From the NCBI GenBank assembly GCA_022799175.1, contig JAAWNY010000011.1, forward strand, positions 1 to 60,272: a DNA stretch of 60,272 nucleotides. Reading direction: 5' to 3'. Below are positions 43,381 to 51,445 of this stretch, in pieces (the first letter of the stretch is position 1; each line of letters begins with the position of its first letter). A program made the position numbers and the translations under genes. Source of the stretch: Lachnospiraceae bacterium. Lineage in GTDB: Bacteria > Bacillota > Clostridia > Lachnospirales > Lachnospiraceae. Under the pieces are notes generated by a model. The model made no database searches and had not been told where the DNA came from. It was given only the letters and a program-made list of their open reading frames with translations.

Positions 43381-44559
43381 ATGAACATGAAGTATGATTT
43401 TGACCAGGTCATTGACCGTAGCAAAAACCGGGCAGCGAAGTATGATGAACGAATGAAAAAATTTGGAACGGAAGATGTGATACCTCTTTGGGTGGCGGAT
43501 ATGGATTTTCGCACGGCGCAGCCGATCATCGATGCATGCCGGAAGAAAGCGGAGGAAGGGATTTGGGGTTATACTTCCAGACCAGACAGTTATTTTGAAG
43601 CGGTGAAGAGTTGGGAAAAGCGGCGGAACAACTGGGAGGTGGATACTTCTCTGATGAGTTGGAGTCTGGGAGTGGTACCAGCATTATCGGCGATTGTAAA
43701 GATTTTTAGTGAAGAAAATAACAAGGTACTGATTCAGACGCCCGTATATTCGGAGTTTTATGATGTGACGGAGGCATGGGGACGTCAGGTGGTTGAAAAT
43801 CCGATCGTGGAAAAAGATGGCCGCTGGACGATTGATTTTGAGGACTTTGAGAAAAAGGCGAAGGAAGTGAAGATTTTTCTTCTCTGTAGCCCGCACAATC
43901 CTCTAGGAATTGTTTGGGAACGGTCAGAACTTGAAAAAATGGCGGAGATTTGCATTGCCAATGATGTGCTCCTGGTTTCGGATGAGATTCATTCGGATCT
44001 GATTTTCAACGGAAAGAAGCATATTCCCACAGCTTCGATTTCTGAGAAGATTCGTTCAAAAATTATTTCCTGTGTGTCGGCAACGAAAACTTTTAATTTG
44101 GCAGGGATTCAGGCATCCACCACGATTTTCCCCAATGTGGAGATGAAGGCAAGGTACGACCGGTTTTGGATGAATATGGATATTCACCGGAATAATGCAT
44201 TCAGCTCTGTGGCAATGGAAGCAGCTTATCAGGAGGGGGAGGAATGGTTAGAGCAGCTCTTAGAATATCTTTCTGGAAACTTTGCTTTTATAAAGGAATA
44301 TTTTGAAAAATATATTCCTAAGATTAAGCCGAATATGCCGGATGCCACCTATCTGGTATGGCTGGATTGTCGGGAGTTGGGGCTAGACAATGAAGCGCTG
44401 CGAAGCTTTATGATTGAAAAGGCAAAGCTAGGACTGAATGAGGGAAATACATTTGGGCGAAGTTTAAGCGGGTATATGCGGTTGAATGCCGCCTGCCCAA
44501 GAAGTGTTCTGGAAAAGGCGTTGAACCAGTTGCGAAACGCGGTAGACAGTCTGGAATGA
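43381..44559 (+). CDS. patB: MalY/PatB family PLP-dependent C-S beta-lyase
   Basis: 392 aa aminotransferase-fold enzyme. PLP Lys in SCVSATKTFNLAGIQ (about 235), VSDEIHSDLIFNG (Asp and His contacts) and the N-terminal IPLWVADMDFRTAQPI typical of MalY/PatB. Such enzymes cleave cystathionine, cystine or cysteine to pyruvate, ammonia and a thiol or sulfide. First gene of a five-gene run driven by the sigma-54 promoter at 43295. Starts at 43381 or 43387 (both after GGAAAGGA). With the transporter and RidA it points to cysteine or cystine breakdown. Confidence 0.93.
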   Translation: MNMKYDFDQVIDRSKNRAAKYDERMKKFGTEDVIPLWVADMDFRTAQPIIDACRKKAEEGIWGYTSRPDSYFEAVKSWEKRRNNWEVDTSLMSWSLGVVPALSAIVKIFSEENNKVLIQTPVYSEFYDVTEAWGRQVVENPIVEKDGRWTIDFEDFEKKAKEVKIFLLCSPHNPLGIVWERSELEKMAEICIANDVLLVSDEIHSDLIFNGKKHIPTASISEKIRSKIISCVSATKTFNLAGIQASTTIFPNVEMKARYDRFWMNMDIHRNNAFSSVAMEAAYQEGEEWLEQLLEYLSGNFAFIKEYFEKYIPKIKPNMPDATYLVWLDCRELGLDNEALRSFMIEKAKLGLNEGNTFGRSLSGYMRLNAACPRSVLEKALNQLRNAVDSLE

Positions 44560-44652
44560 GAAAAAAGAACGGGATAAGAACAAAATAGAATCAAGAACAG
44601 AGCGTCATAAAAAAGAGGGATGATCGAAAACTAAGTGTACAGGAGAGAAAAA

Positions 44653-45903
44653 ATGGATAAGAAAAAATTATGGAATAATTATAAGTTTCCGTTGATTTTG
44701 CTGGGCGGTATTCTCATTGGAGCGATCGTGGGATTGGTGATGGGAGAGAAGGCATCTGTTTTTGAACCGCTGGGGCAGATTTTTCTGAATTTGATGTTTA
44801 CTATCGTGGTTCCCATGGTATTTGTATCTATCACCACGGCAGTGGGAAATATGCTGAATATGAAGCGTCTAGGAAAGATTTTGGGAAGTCTGGTTCTGAC
44901 CTTTGTAGTGACTGGGATTTTTGCGGCGGCTTTGGTTTTAATCGTGGTCAATATTTGGCCGCCGGCGGCTAATACTACAATTGCTATGGGAGCGGCTGAG
45001 ATGGAGGAAGCTTCTAGTATCAGCGACATGATTGTGGGAGCATTGACGGTAAATGATTTTTCTGGGTTGATGAGCAGGAGCAATATGCTGCCAATTATCG
45101 TGTTTGCCATTATGTCTGGTCTGGCGGTGGCATCTTGTGGGGGACAGGAATCGTCAGTAGGAAGACTTCTAAATAATCTAAATGATATTATTATGAAGAT
45201 GGTTGACATGATCATGAAGTTAGCGCCAATTGGGTTGGGTGCATATTTCGCCAATTTGGTAGGGGAGTTTGGCCCCCAGCTGATCGGGGATTATGGACGT
45301 ACCATGTTGGTCTATTATCCCATGTGTGCGGTGTATGTGGTGGTGTTTTTTCCATTATACAGCTATTTTGCAGCTGGGAAACAGGGAGTCAACAGAATGT
45401 TGAAATATATTTTTAACCCGGCGGTGACGGCTTTTGCGACGCAGAGTTCAGTGGCGACTCTTCCGGTAAACATGGAGGCGTGCAAGAAAATCGGTGTGCC
45501 AGAGGATATCAGTAATATTGTTCTTCCTATGGGAGCTACTATGCATATGGATGGTTCTGTGCTGTCTTCCATCACTAAAATTGCATTTTTGTTTGGCATT
45601 TTTCAGATGCCATTTACCGGTGTGGACACGTATGCCATGGCAATTGTGGTTTCGATTTTAAGTGCGTTTGTGCTTTCCGGAGCTCCGGGCGGAGGTCTTG
45701 TGGGAGAGATGCTGATTGTAAGTCTGTTTGGTTTTCCAGCTGAGGCGTTTCCTCTGATTGCAACCATTGGTTTTCTGGTAGACCCGGCAGCGACTTGCTT
45801 AAATGCATCGGGAGACGCCATTGCATCGATGATCATTACCCGATTGGTAGAAGGCAGGGATTGGCTGGACAAAAGATTGACAGCGGGAGAACTTGCGGAC
45901 TGA
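44653..45903 (+). CDS. DAACS-family dicarboxylate/amino acid:cation symporter (cystine candidate)
   Basis: 416 aa, about eight membrane segments with re-entrant loops. Signatures: FTIVVPMVFVSITTAVGNM, then FATQSSVATLPVNMEAC, then PMGATMHMDG and GAPGGGLVGEM, the substrate/Na+ site of the glutamate/dicarboxylate symporter family. The family includes GltP, SstT and the L-cystine symporter TcyP; context with a C-S lyase makes cystine or cysteine the best guess (inference). Start 44653 has AGGAGAG upstream; 44635 is a less likely start. Confidence 0.88.
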   Translation: MDKKKLWNNYKFPLILLGGILIGAIVGLVMGEKASVFEPLGQIFLNLMFTIVVPMVFVSITTAVGNMLNMKRLGKILGSLVLTFVVTGIFAAALVLIVVNIWPPAANTTIAMGAAEMEEASSISDMIVGALTVNDFSGLMSRSNMLPIIVFAIMSGLAVASCGGQESSVGRLLNNLNDIIMKMVDMIMKLAPIGLGAYFANLVGEFGPQLIGDYGRTMLVYYPMCAVYVVVFFPLYSYFAAGKQGVNRMLKYIFNPAVTAFATQSSVATLPVNMEACKKIGVPEDISNIVLPMGATMHMDGSVLSSITKIAFLFGIFQMPFTGVDTYAMAIVVSILSAFVLSGAPGGGLVGEMLIVSLFGFPAEAFPLIATIGFLVDPAATCLNASGDAIASMIITRLVEGRDWLDKRLTAGELAD

Positions 45904-45974
45904 GGTTGGTAGATGATAAAATAGACAGGGATTCCATTCAAAATATCAGGAATTCCAGAAAAGGAGATAAGAAA

Positions 45975-46343
45975 ATGAAAGTAATCGAGACAAAGAAAGC
46001 ACCAGGAGCGATTGGGCCGTATTCTCAAGGGTTTGAAGTGGGCGGGTTCGTCTATACTTCAGGACAGATTCCGGTAAATCCGGAGAGCGGCGAGGTTCCG
46101 GAAGGGATCGCTGCCCAGGCAAGACAAAGTTGTGAAAATGTGGGGGCAATTCTTAAGGAAGCCGGAACGGATTTTGACAAGGTGTTTAAAACTACATGTT
46201 TTTTGGCGGATATGGCGGATTTTGCTGATTTTAATCAGGTTTATGCAGAATATTTTGTATCAAAGCCAGCCAGAAGCTGTGTGGCAGTCAAAAGTCTGCC
46301 CAAGGGAGTGCTGTGTGAGATTGAAGCGATCGCGCTAAAGTAA
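45975..46343 (+). CDS. ridA: RidA family 2-iminopropanoate deaminase
   Basis: 122 aa, standard size. Starts APGAIGPYSQGFEVGGFVY and ends with RSCVAVKSLPKGVLCEIEA, carrying the active-site Arg and the Glu of RidA. It hydrolyses 2-aminoacrylate/2-iminopropanoate, the reactive enamine released by cysteine- and serine-splitting PLP enzymes, to pyruvate. Its place directly behind a C-S lyase and an amino-acid symporter fits that role well. Start 45975 has AAGGAGA; longer frames are not supported. Confidence 0.95.
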   Translation: MKVIETKKAPGAIGPYSQGFEVGGFVYTSGQIPVNPESGEVPEGIAAQARQSCENVGAILKEAGTDFDKVFKTTCFLADMADFADFNQVYAEYFVSKPARSCVAVKSLPKGVLCEIEAIALK

Positions 46344-46373
46344 AAGGCGATAACGATCGCAAAGCAGAAAAAG

Positions 46374-46404
46374 AGCAGCAGTTCCCGTTGTCTGAACTGC
46401 TGCT
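46374..46404 (+). other. Perfect stem-loop between ridA and the CoA-disulfide reductase gene
   Basis: Arms AGCAGCAGTTC (46374-46384) and GAACTGCTGCT (46394-46404), 11 bp perfect, 9-nt loop, no T-tract on the plus strand. The downstream ribosome-binding site (AAAAAGGAG) begins right after the stem. It could be an mRNA-stabilising or processing site rather than a terminator. Confidence 0.75.
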
Positions 46405-46419
46405 AAAAAGGAGCGTTCT

Positions 46420-48072
46420 ATGAAGGTAGTGATTGTAGGCGGTGTGGCCGGCGGCGCCGGTACGGCTGCCAGACTGAGAAGAAATGACGAGAAGGCGGAG
46501 ATTATCCTGCTAGAAAAGGGACCCCATATTTCTTATGCGAACTGCGGTCTTCCTTATTATGTGGGGGGCGTGATTCAGGAAAAAGGGAAACTTCAGCTCC
46601 AGACGCCTCAGAGTTTTTACAATCGTTTCCGGGTGGATGTGAGAACCGGGCATGAGGTGGTATCGGTCAATTTGGAGAAAAAGACAGTGGTGGTCTGTGC
46701 AGGGGATAATAATTATGAAGAAAGCTATGACAAACTGGTGCTTTCTCCGGGAGCGGAGCCAGTGGTTCCTCCGATCGAAGGGATAAAAGAGAATCGAGAT
46801 CATATTTTTACCCTGAGAAATGTGGAGGATTCCTACCATATCTATGATTACATTGAAGAGAAGCATCCAAAAACCTGCGCGGTAATTGGAGCCGGATTTA
46901 TCGGAATGGAGATTGCGGAGAATCTTTTTGAGAGAGGGATTTCTGTCTCAATCATCGAAGGAGCGGAACATGTGATGCCTCCTCTGGATTCGGATATGGC
47001 CCATCGGGTTCACAACGAAATACGCAGCCGGGGGATTGCACTACATTTGAATCAGATGTGCAGTGCGATCGGGAAGAATGATGTGACGTTGAGCAATGGG
47101 CTGAGAGTGAAGGCGGACTTCGTGATCTTAAGCATCGGCGTTCGTCCAGCTACGGAATTTTTGCGTGACAGCGGAATCGCTTTAGGAAAGCGTGGAGAGA
47201 TTGTGATAAATGAATATATGGAGACCTCTCACAAGGATATCTATGCGTTGGGAGATGCGGTGGCAGTTCCTCATGTGGTGAGTGGGCAGCAAGTGTTGAT
47301 TCCGCTGGCTTCTCCAGCAAATAAACAAGGGCGGATCGTGGGGGACAATCTGTGCGGGAAACATTGTGCTTATAAGGGAAGCCAAGGAACTTCGATCATG
47401 AAATTTTTTGATCTGGTGGTGGCGGTCACGGGAGAGAAAGAAGAGAGCTTAAAGATTCAAGAGCGGCCTTATGGAAAGGTGTTTACGGTATCTGCCTCTC
47501 ATGCCGGTTATTATCCGGGGGGAAACCAGATGTTTGTCAAGACTTTGTTTGACCCGGAGAGCGGCAGGATTTTAGGAGCGCAGATTGTGGGCAAGGACGG
47601 CGTAGACAAGAGGATTGACTTGTTGGCAAATGCCGTAAGGTTTCGTCAGACCTGTTATGAGCTTCAGGAAGAAGAATTGGCGTATGCGCCACCGTTTTCT
47701 TCTGCGAAAGATCCCGTGAATATGGTGGGATATGTGATCGAAAATGTTTTGGAGAGAAAGATGAAGCCCTACTATATGGAGGATATAGAGAATATCCCCA
47801 AGGACGCCGTTTGTCTGGATGTCCGGACACGGGCAGAGTATGAAATGGGGCATATACCTGGGTATAAAAACATTCCACTAGATGAACTGCGAGAGCGGAT
47901 GGAGGAAATTGACAAAACAAAAGAAATTTATATCACCTGCCAGATTGGCCTGAGGGGATATTTAGCTCAGTGCATTCTAGAGCAGTATGGAAGAAAGACA
48001 AAAAATCTTTCTGGTGGATATGCACTTTATCAGGAAATGTCCGAAGATAGAGCGAAGAAAATAGAAAAGTAA
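46420..48072 (+). CDS. CoA-disulfide reductase-like FAD oxidoreductase fused to a rhodanese domain
   Basis: 550 aa. FAD-binding start VIVGGVAGGAGTAARLR; redox Cys in SYANCGLPYYVGG (about 43); NAD motif VIGAGFIGMEIAENL; FAD motif DIYALGDAVAVPH. Residues about 455-550 form a rhodanese domain (CLDVRTRAEYEMGHIPG) with a catalytic Cys in ITCQIGLRGY. This fusion is known for CoA disulfide or CoA persulfide reductases that release sulfide from persulfides and polysulfides. In this operon it would reduce the disulfides and persulfides generated during cystine breakdown (inference). Confidence 0.92.
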   Translation: MKVVIVGGVAGGAGTAARLRRNDEKAEIILLEKGPHISYANCGLPYYVGGVIQEKGKLQLQTPQSFYNRFRVDVRTGHEVVSVNLEKKTVVVCAGDNNYEESYDKLVLSPGAEPVVPPIEGIKENRDHIFTLRNVEDSYHIYDYIEEKHPKTCAVIGAGFIGMEIAENLFERGISVSIIEGAEHVMPPLDSDMAHRVHNEIRSRGIALHLNQMCSAIGKNDVTLSNGLRVKADFVILSIGVRPATEFLRDSGIALGKRGEIVINEYMETSHKDIYALGDAVAVPHVVSGQQVLIPLASPANKQGRIVGDNLCGKHCAYKGSQGTSIMKFFDLVVAVTGEKEESLKIQERPYGKVFTVSASHAGYYPGGNQMFVKTLFDPESGRILGAQIVGKDGVDKRIDLLANAVRFRQTCYELQEEELAYAPPFSSAKDPVNMVGYVIENVLERKMKPYYMEDIENIPKDAVCLDVRTRAEYEMGHIPGYKNIPLDELRERMEEIDKTKEIYITCQIGLRGYLAQCILEQYGRKTKNLSGGYALYQEMSEDRAKKIEK

Positions 48073-48142
48073 AAATATAGAAAAAAGATCACGCAATGGA
48101 TAAGATTATTAAAAAACATAAAAAGAAAGAGAGGATATTATT

Positions 48143-48403
48143 ATGAAAGTTACGGTTATTGGAAGTCATTTGTGCCCGGATACTCTGTATGCACTGAATC
48201 AATTGGTGGCGAATAAGGTGGAGATTGAGTTTAAAAACCTGTCGGCAAGTTTGCCAGATCTGAAGGTGTATCTGGCTCAGAGAGAGACGAATCCTTTGTA
48301 TGAGACAGTGAGAGAAAAAGGAGGTATCGGGATTCCCTGCTTTGTGATGGAAGATGGGAAAACAACACTAGATTTAGATGAGGTGTTGAAGGCGCTGAAA
48401 TGA
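48143..48403 (+). CDS. Glutaredoxin-like small thioredoxin-fold protein
   Basis: 86 aa. VTVIGSHLCPDTLYAL gives a thioredoxin-fold active site of CPDT type (single N-terminal Cys, Asp-Thr in place of the second Cys), then a cis-Pro in IGIPCFVMEDG. Monothiol-type glutaredoxin relatives of this kind are probably NrdH or Grx variants. Ribosome-binding site AGAGAGG. Last gene of the sigma-54 operon; may deliver electrons to cystine or persulfides. Confidence 0.8.
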   Translation: MKVTVIGSHLCPDTLYALNQLVANKVEIEFKNLSASLPDLKVYLAQRETNPLYETVREKGGIGIPCFVMEDGKTTLDLDEVLKALK

Positions 48404-48422
48404 TGAAGTAAGAAGTAAAAAA

Positions 48423-48591
48423 GGGGTGCGACAAAATAAACCACCAGCTATTTCCCAATCTAATGTTTGGACTGTTTATGTACATTTTTCCTGTTTTAAC
48501 GGAGGAAATCCGCCAACATTAGACAGAATGTGCGTAAACAAGTGGGACACGGGATGTGGGGAACCATTGGTAGTTTATTTTGTCGCACCCC
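48423..48591. repeat. 169-bp imperfect palindromic element
   Basis: Arms GGGGTGCGACAAAATAAACC-ACCA (48423-48446) and their complement (48568-48591) pair over 24 bp with one mismatch. The interior has two further complementary pairs, CTAATGTTTGG with CCAACATTAG and a second, arranged in pseudoknot rather than nested order, plus a small hairpin TTTCCT/AGGAAA. No frame of interest inside. Unrelated in sequence to the R1-R6 family. Lies between the convergent glutaredoxin-like gene and the 348-aa unknown gene. Confidence 0.8.
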
Positions 48592-48605
48592 TACGCATAG
48601 GGAGA

Positions 48606-49652
48606 TCAACTTTTTACATCTACGGTGATAACTACTTCATTGCTTTGAATATTTTGCGTATAAGCAGCACGTGCCCGGGAGCGGCGCACTTTCTGTGCCT
48701 CAGGAGTGAGCTCTGCTTCGACACGCGTTTTTTGAGAAGCACGTCGGATCTCTTTGGCTTTGGCGATCTGAGCGTCGGCAGGTTTGTCTTCTGTGGTCTG
48801 GCGGATATCTCTCTTGTAGGTATTGTCACGGATGGTAGTCGCCTGGGCAGCCTTGACCATTTGAGAGGCAGCTTCGGCAGAACCGGCTTCCTCGGTTTTG
48901 GTTTGGTTATTTTCTGCGGCAGCTTTTTGCGTTGGGTCAGTGACATCGCTCTGGCCTTCGACTTTGACCTCTTCTTTTTCCGGAGTTTTCTCATCCGTCA
49001 CTTTATTTTTGTCGTCTTTGGTTTCGCCCTTTCTCTCGGCTTCTTTTGCTTCTTTGAGATCCTTCTCAGCCTTTCTCTTTTCAGCTTCCGTTGGCAACTT
49101 GCGGTATTCGCCACTTTCGGCAAATTTGGTGGTGGCATCTGTGACAGAAGAGACCTTCTGATGTTCTTGAAGAGTCAGCTTCAGTTTTTCACCGTCGGGG
49201 ATGTTGGGATTGTTGTTGACATCCCGAACTCGATCCAAAGAAGAAGCCATCTGTGAAGCCTTGAGCCGTTGGACTTCTTCTTTTGTCTTACATCTGCGCA
49301 GCCGCTGCTCGAAAGCTTTGCGCTCCGCTTCCATAGCTTTGACATGTTGATAGGTTTCCGGATCGTTTTTTTTCAGATACTGCAGTTCGGAGGAGGACAG
49401 ACGTTTACCAGCATTCAGCTTAGCACGGATACTACTCATAATAGACTGATGCGAACTGTCGCTAGTGGCTTCCCCGATTGCATTTACTCCTGTCCCGCCG
49501 CTGATTCCGGCGGCTTCTTTCTGTAGTTGTCTGGCAAAAGACGTAGTACTGTCATGGGAATAATCGCCATTCGCCCGGCGCTGTTCCCATTTCATCTGCA
49601 TCTTCATGTTTTTGGCATAAGTGTTTAAAGAACTGACCATAGTAAAACTCAT
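48606..49652 (-). CDS. Unknown charged, Ala/Lys/Glu-rich protein
   Basis: 348 aa, not recognised. It begins MSFTMVSSLNTYAKNMKMQM and has no signal peptide, membrane segment or Cys-rich motif (one Cys, in RRCKTKEE). Residues about 80-160 look like paired helices with DPETYQHVKAMEAERKAFEQ; residues about 195-300 are a highly charged low-complexity Lys/Glu/Thr region (EKDLKEAKEAERKG). The C-terminus VVITVDVKS is beta-like. Start 49652 has GGGGGG upstream; an open frame to 49931 would run into the divergent MFS promoter. Function unknown. Confidence 0.75.
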   Translation of the reverse strand: MSFTMVSSLNTYAKNMKMQMKWEQRRANGDYSHDSTTSFARQLQKEAAGISGGTGVNAIGEATSDSSHQSIMSSIRAKLNAGKRLSSSELQYLKKNDPETYQHVKAMEAERKAFEQRLRRCKTKEEVQRLKASQMASSLDRVRDVNNNPNIPDGEKLKLTLQEHQKVSSVTDATTKFAESGEYRKLPTEAEKRKAEKDLKEAKEAERKGETKDDKNKVTDEKTPEKEEVKVEGQSDVTDPTQKAAAENNQTKTEEAGSAEAASQMVKAAQATTIRDNTYKRDIRQTTEDKPADAQIAKAKEIRRASQKTRVEAELTPEAQKVRRSRARAAYTQNIQSNEVVITVDVKS

Positions 49653-49839
49653 AAAATCCCCCCTGTCTGAATTGGTGAATAACGCTTTTGCCGTCCATAG
49701 GATAATTAAAATATTCTTATTCGGTATATCGGCAATTTTGGGGAAAATATAATAAGCCAGACAATTCGATTGCGGAAATCGAACAGAAAAATTCTTTTGT
49801 TGTGGAGCTTTTCCATCCGATCTTTTATCCGAAATTTTA

Positions 49840-49868
49840 TTGACGGAATCTGGAAAAGAAATTACAAT
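49840..49868 (+). promoter_or_regulatory. Sigma-A promoter of the MFS gene
   Basis: TTGACG (49840-49845), 17-bp spacer, TACAAT (49863-49868), 26 bp before the MFS start. Confidence 0.8.
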
Positions 49869-49894
49869 GAAGCTAAGAAAGGTGGGGAAATCGG

Positions 49895-51103
49895 ATGATA
49901 CATTTGCTGTTGGCAGTGATCTATCTGTCATTTATCAGTCTAGGTTTGCCGGACTCGCTTTTGGGCTCGGCCTGGCCTTCCATGTATGGTGAATTTGGCG
50001 TGCCGGTTTCTTATGCCGGTGCGGTTTCGATGATTATCGCTTTATGTACTGTGATTTCTAGTTTACAGAGTGACCGTCTGACCCGTATGTTGGGAACTGG
50101 TAGGGTGACAGCAGTCAGTGTGGCGATGACGGCGGCTGCTTTGTATGCGTTTTCCGTCAGTCATTCTTTTTGGATGTTGTGTCTATGGGCGGTGCCTTAT
50201 GGATTGGGAGCGGGAAGTGTGGATGCTTCGCTCAATAACTATGTGGCACTACATTATAAGAGCTGTCATATGAGTTGGCTCCATTGCATGTGGGGGATAG
50301 GAGCTTCCCTGGGACCTTATATTATGGGATATGCTCTGCTCACCGGGCGGGGATGGCATATGGGATATCGTTATGTGTCTCTGCTTCAGATTGGCCTGAC
50401 CCTGATATTGATGATGACTTTGTCGCTCTGGAGGAAAGTGGAGACAAAAAATATCAGGGGAATAGAGAAACGGGCGGCGGAGAGAAGAATCAAAGAGATT
50501 TCGGAAAGAGTGCTTCCGTTGGGGGAGGTAGTAGCGATTCCCGGGGCTAAGCAGGCCATGGGAACATTTTTCTGTTATTGTGCGTTAGAACAGACCGCAG
50601 GGCTTTGGGGGAGTAGTTATTTGGCACTGTACTGTGGAATGAATCCTCAGGTGGCAGCACGGTTTGCCGGCTTGTTCTTTATCGGGATTACGGTGGGACG
50701 GGCGATCAGTGGATTTTTGACCATCCGATTCAATGATGCGCAGATGGTTCGTTTGGGACTGATTGTCGGTGCAATCGGAGTGGCAGCGTTTGCCTGGCCG
50801 GGAGGAGTTTTAGCGCCGGGAGGACTGGTTTTGTTGGGTGTGGGATGTTCTCCTATTTACCCTTGCCTGATGCATGCGGCGCCGGACTATTTTGGAGCGG
50901 ATAAGTCGCAGGCAATCATCGGTGTGCAGATGGCGAGTGCCTACGTGGGGATTTGCGTGATGCCACCATTGTTTGGCATATTGGCGGAACACGTTACAAT
51001 GGCGTTGTTTCCAGTGTATCTGCTGGTATTGTTGGTCTCTATGGCAGTAGTGCATGAGCGGTTGCTGAAAAAATGTGGGAATTATTTGGGGGTGGATAGG
51101 TAG
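49895..51103 (+). CDS. Major facilitator superfamily transporter
   Basis: 402 aa with about 12 membrane segments. N-terminal LGLPDSLLGSAWPSMYGEFG is typical of a Firmicutes MFS subgroup related to FucP/SetA-like sugar transporters, and the loop between helices 2 and 3 has SDRLTRMLGTGRV. GLGAGSVDASLNN is in helix 4, and GCSPIYPCLMHA in the second half. Substrate unknown. Ribosome-binding site GGTGGGG. It is monocistronic and followed by repeat R5. Confidence 0.88.
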   Translation: MIHLLLAVIYLSFISLGLPDSLLGSAWPSMYGEFGVPVSYAGAVSMIIALCTVISSLQSDRLTRMLGTGRVTAVSVAMTAAALYAFSVSHSFWMLCLWAVPYGLGAGSVDASLNNYVALHYKSCHMSWLHCMWGIGASLGPYIMGYALLTGRGWHMGYRYVSLLQIGLTLILMMTLSLWRKVETKNIRGIEKRAAERRIKEISERVLPLGEVVAIPGAKQAMGTFFCYCALEQTAGLWGSSYLALYCGMNPQVAARFAGLFFIGITVGRAISGFLTIRFNDAQMVRLGLIVGAIGVAAFAWPGGVLAPGGLVLLGVGCSPIYPCLMHAAPDYFGADKSQAIIGVQMASAYVGICVMPPLFGILAEHVTMALFPVYLLVLLVSMAVVHERLLKKCGNYLGVDR

Positions 51104-51110
51104 TGGTAGA

Positions 51111-51395
51111 AGGTAGGTACGCTAAGAAAGAGGGGAGAGAAACAACGAGAAATGGTCTGTTCCTTTTTCCGGTTTTGAGATTAAGAATTCCTAAAACCCC
51201 TGATTTTTGCTAAAAACAAAACGAAAATATACAAACTCGCTCCGCTCAGACAGTGTATATTTTCGTTTTAACGCAGAAATCAGGGATTTAAGCAATTCTA
51301 AATCTCTGCAAAAGTCAAAATTCACAGACCATTTCTCGTTGCTTCTCTCCCCTTTTCCTGGGCGTACCTTCTGCCAATACAGATCGAAATGCCAT
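51111..51395 (+). repeat. Dispersed palindromic repeat, copy R5
   Basis: A near-complete copy: GGTACGCTAAGAAAGAGG outer arm, GAGATTAAGAATTCC, inner hairpin GAAAATATAC ... GTATATTTTC, CTAAATCTCTGC, then CAGACCATTTCTCGTTGC and the outer arm to GGGCGTACC, ending at GAAATGCCAT. Lies between the convergent MFS and wall-binding genes; probably their shared terminator. Confidence 0.87.
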
Positions 51396-51445
51396 AAACT
51401 TGGTGTGTCCCTTTGTCTAATAAGGCGAATAGTGATTGTTGTAAC

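Noticed and set aside
46374..46404. Terminator between ridA and the CoADR gene
   Set aside because: No T-tract on the plus strand; the genes appear to form one operon.
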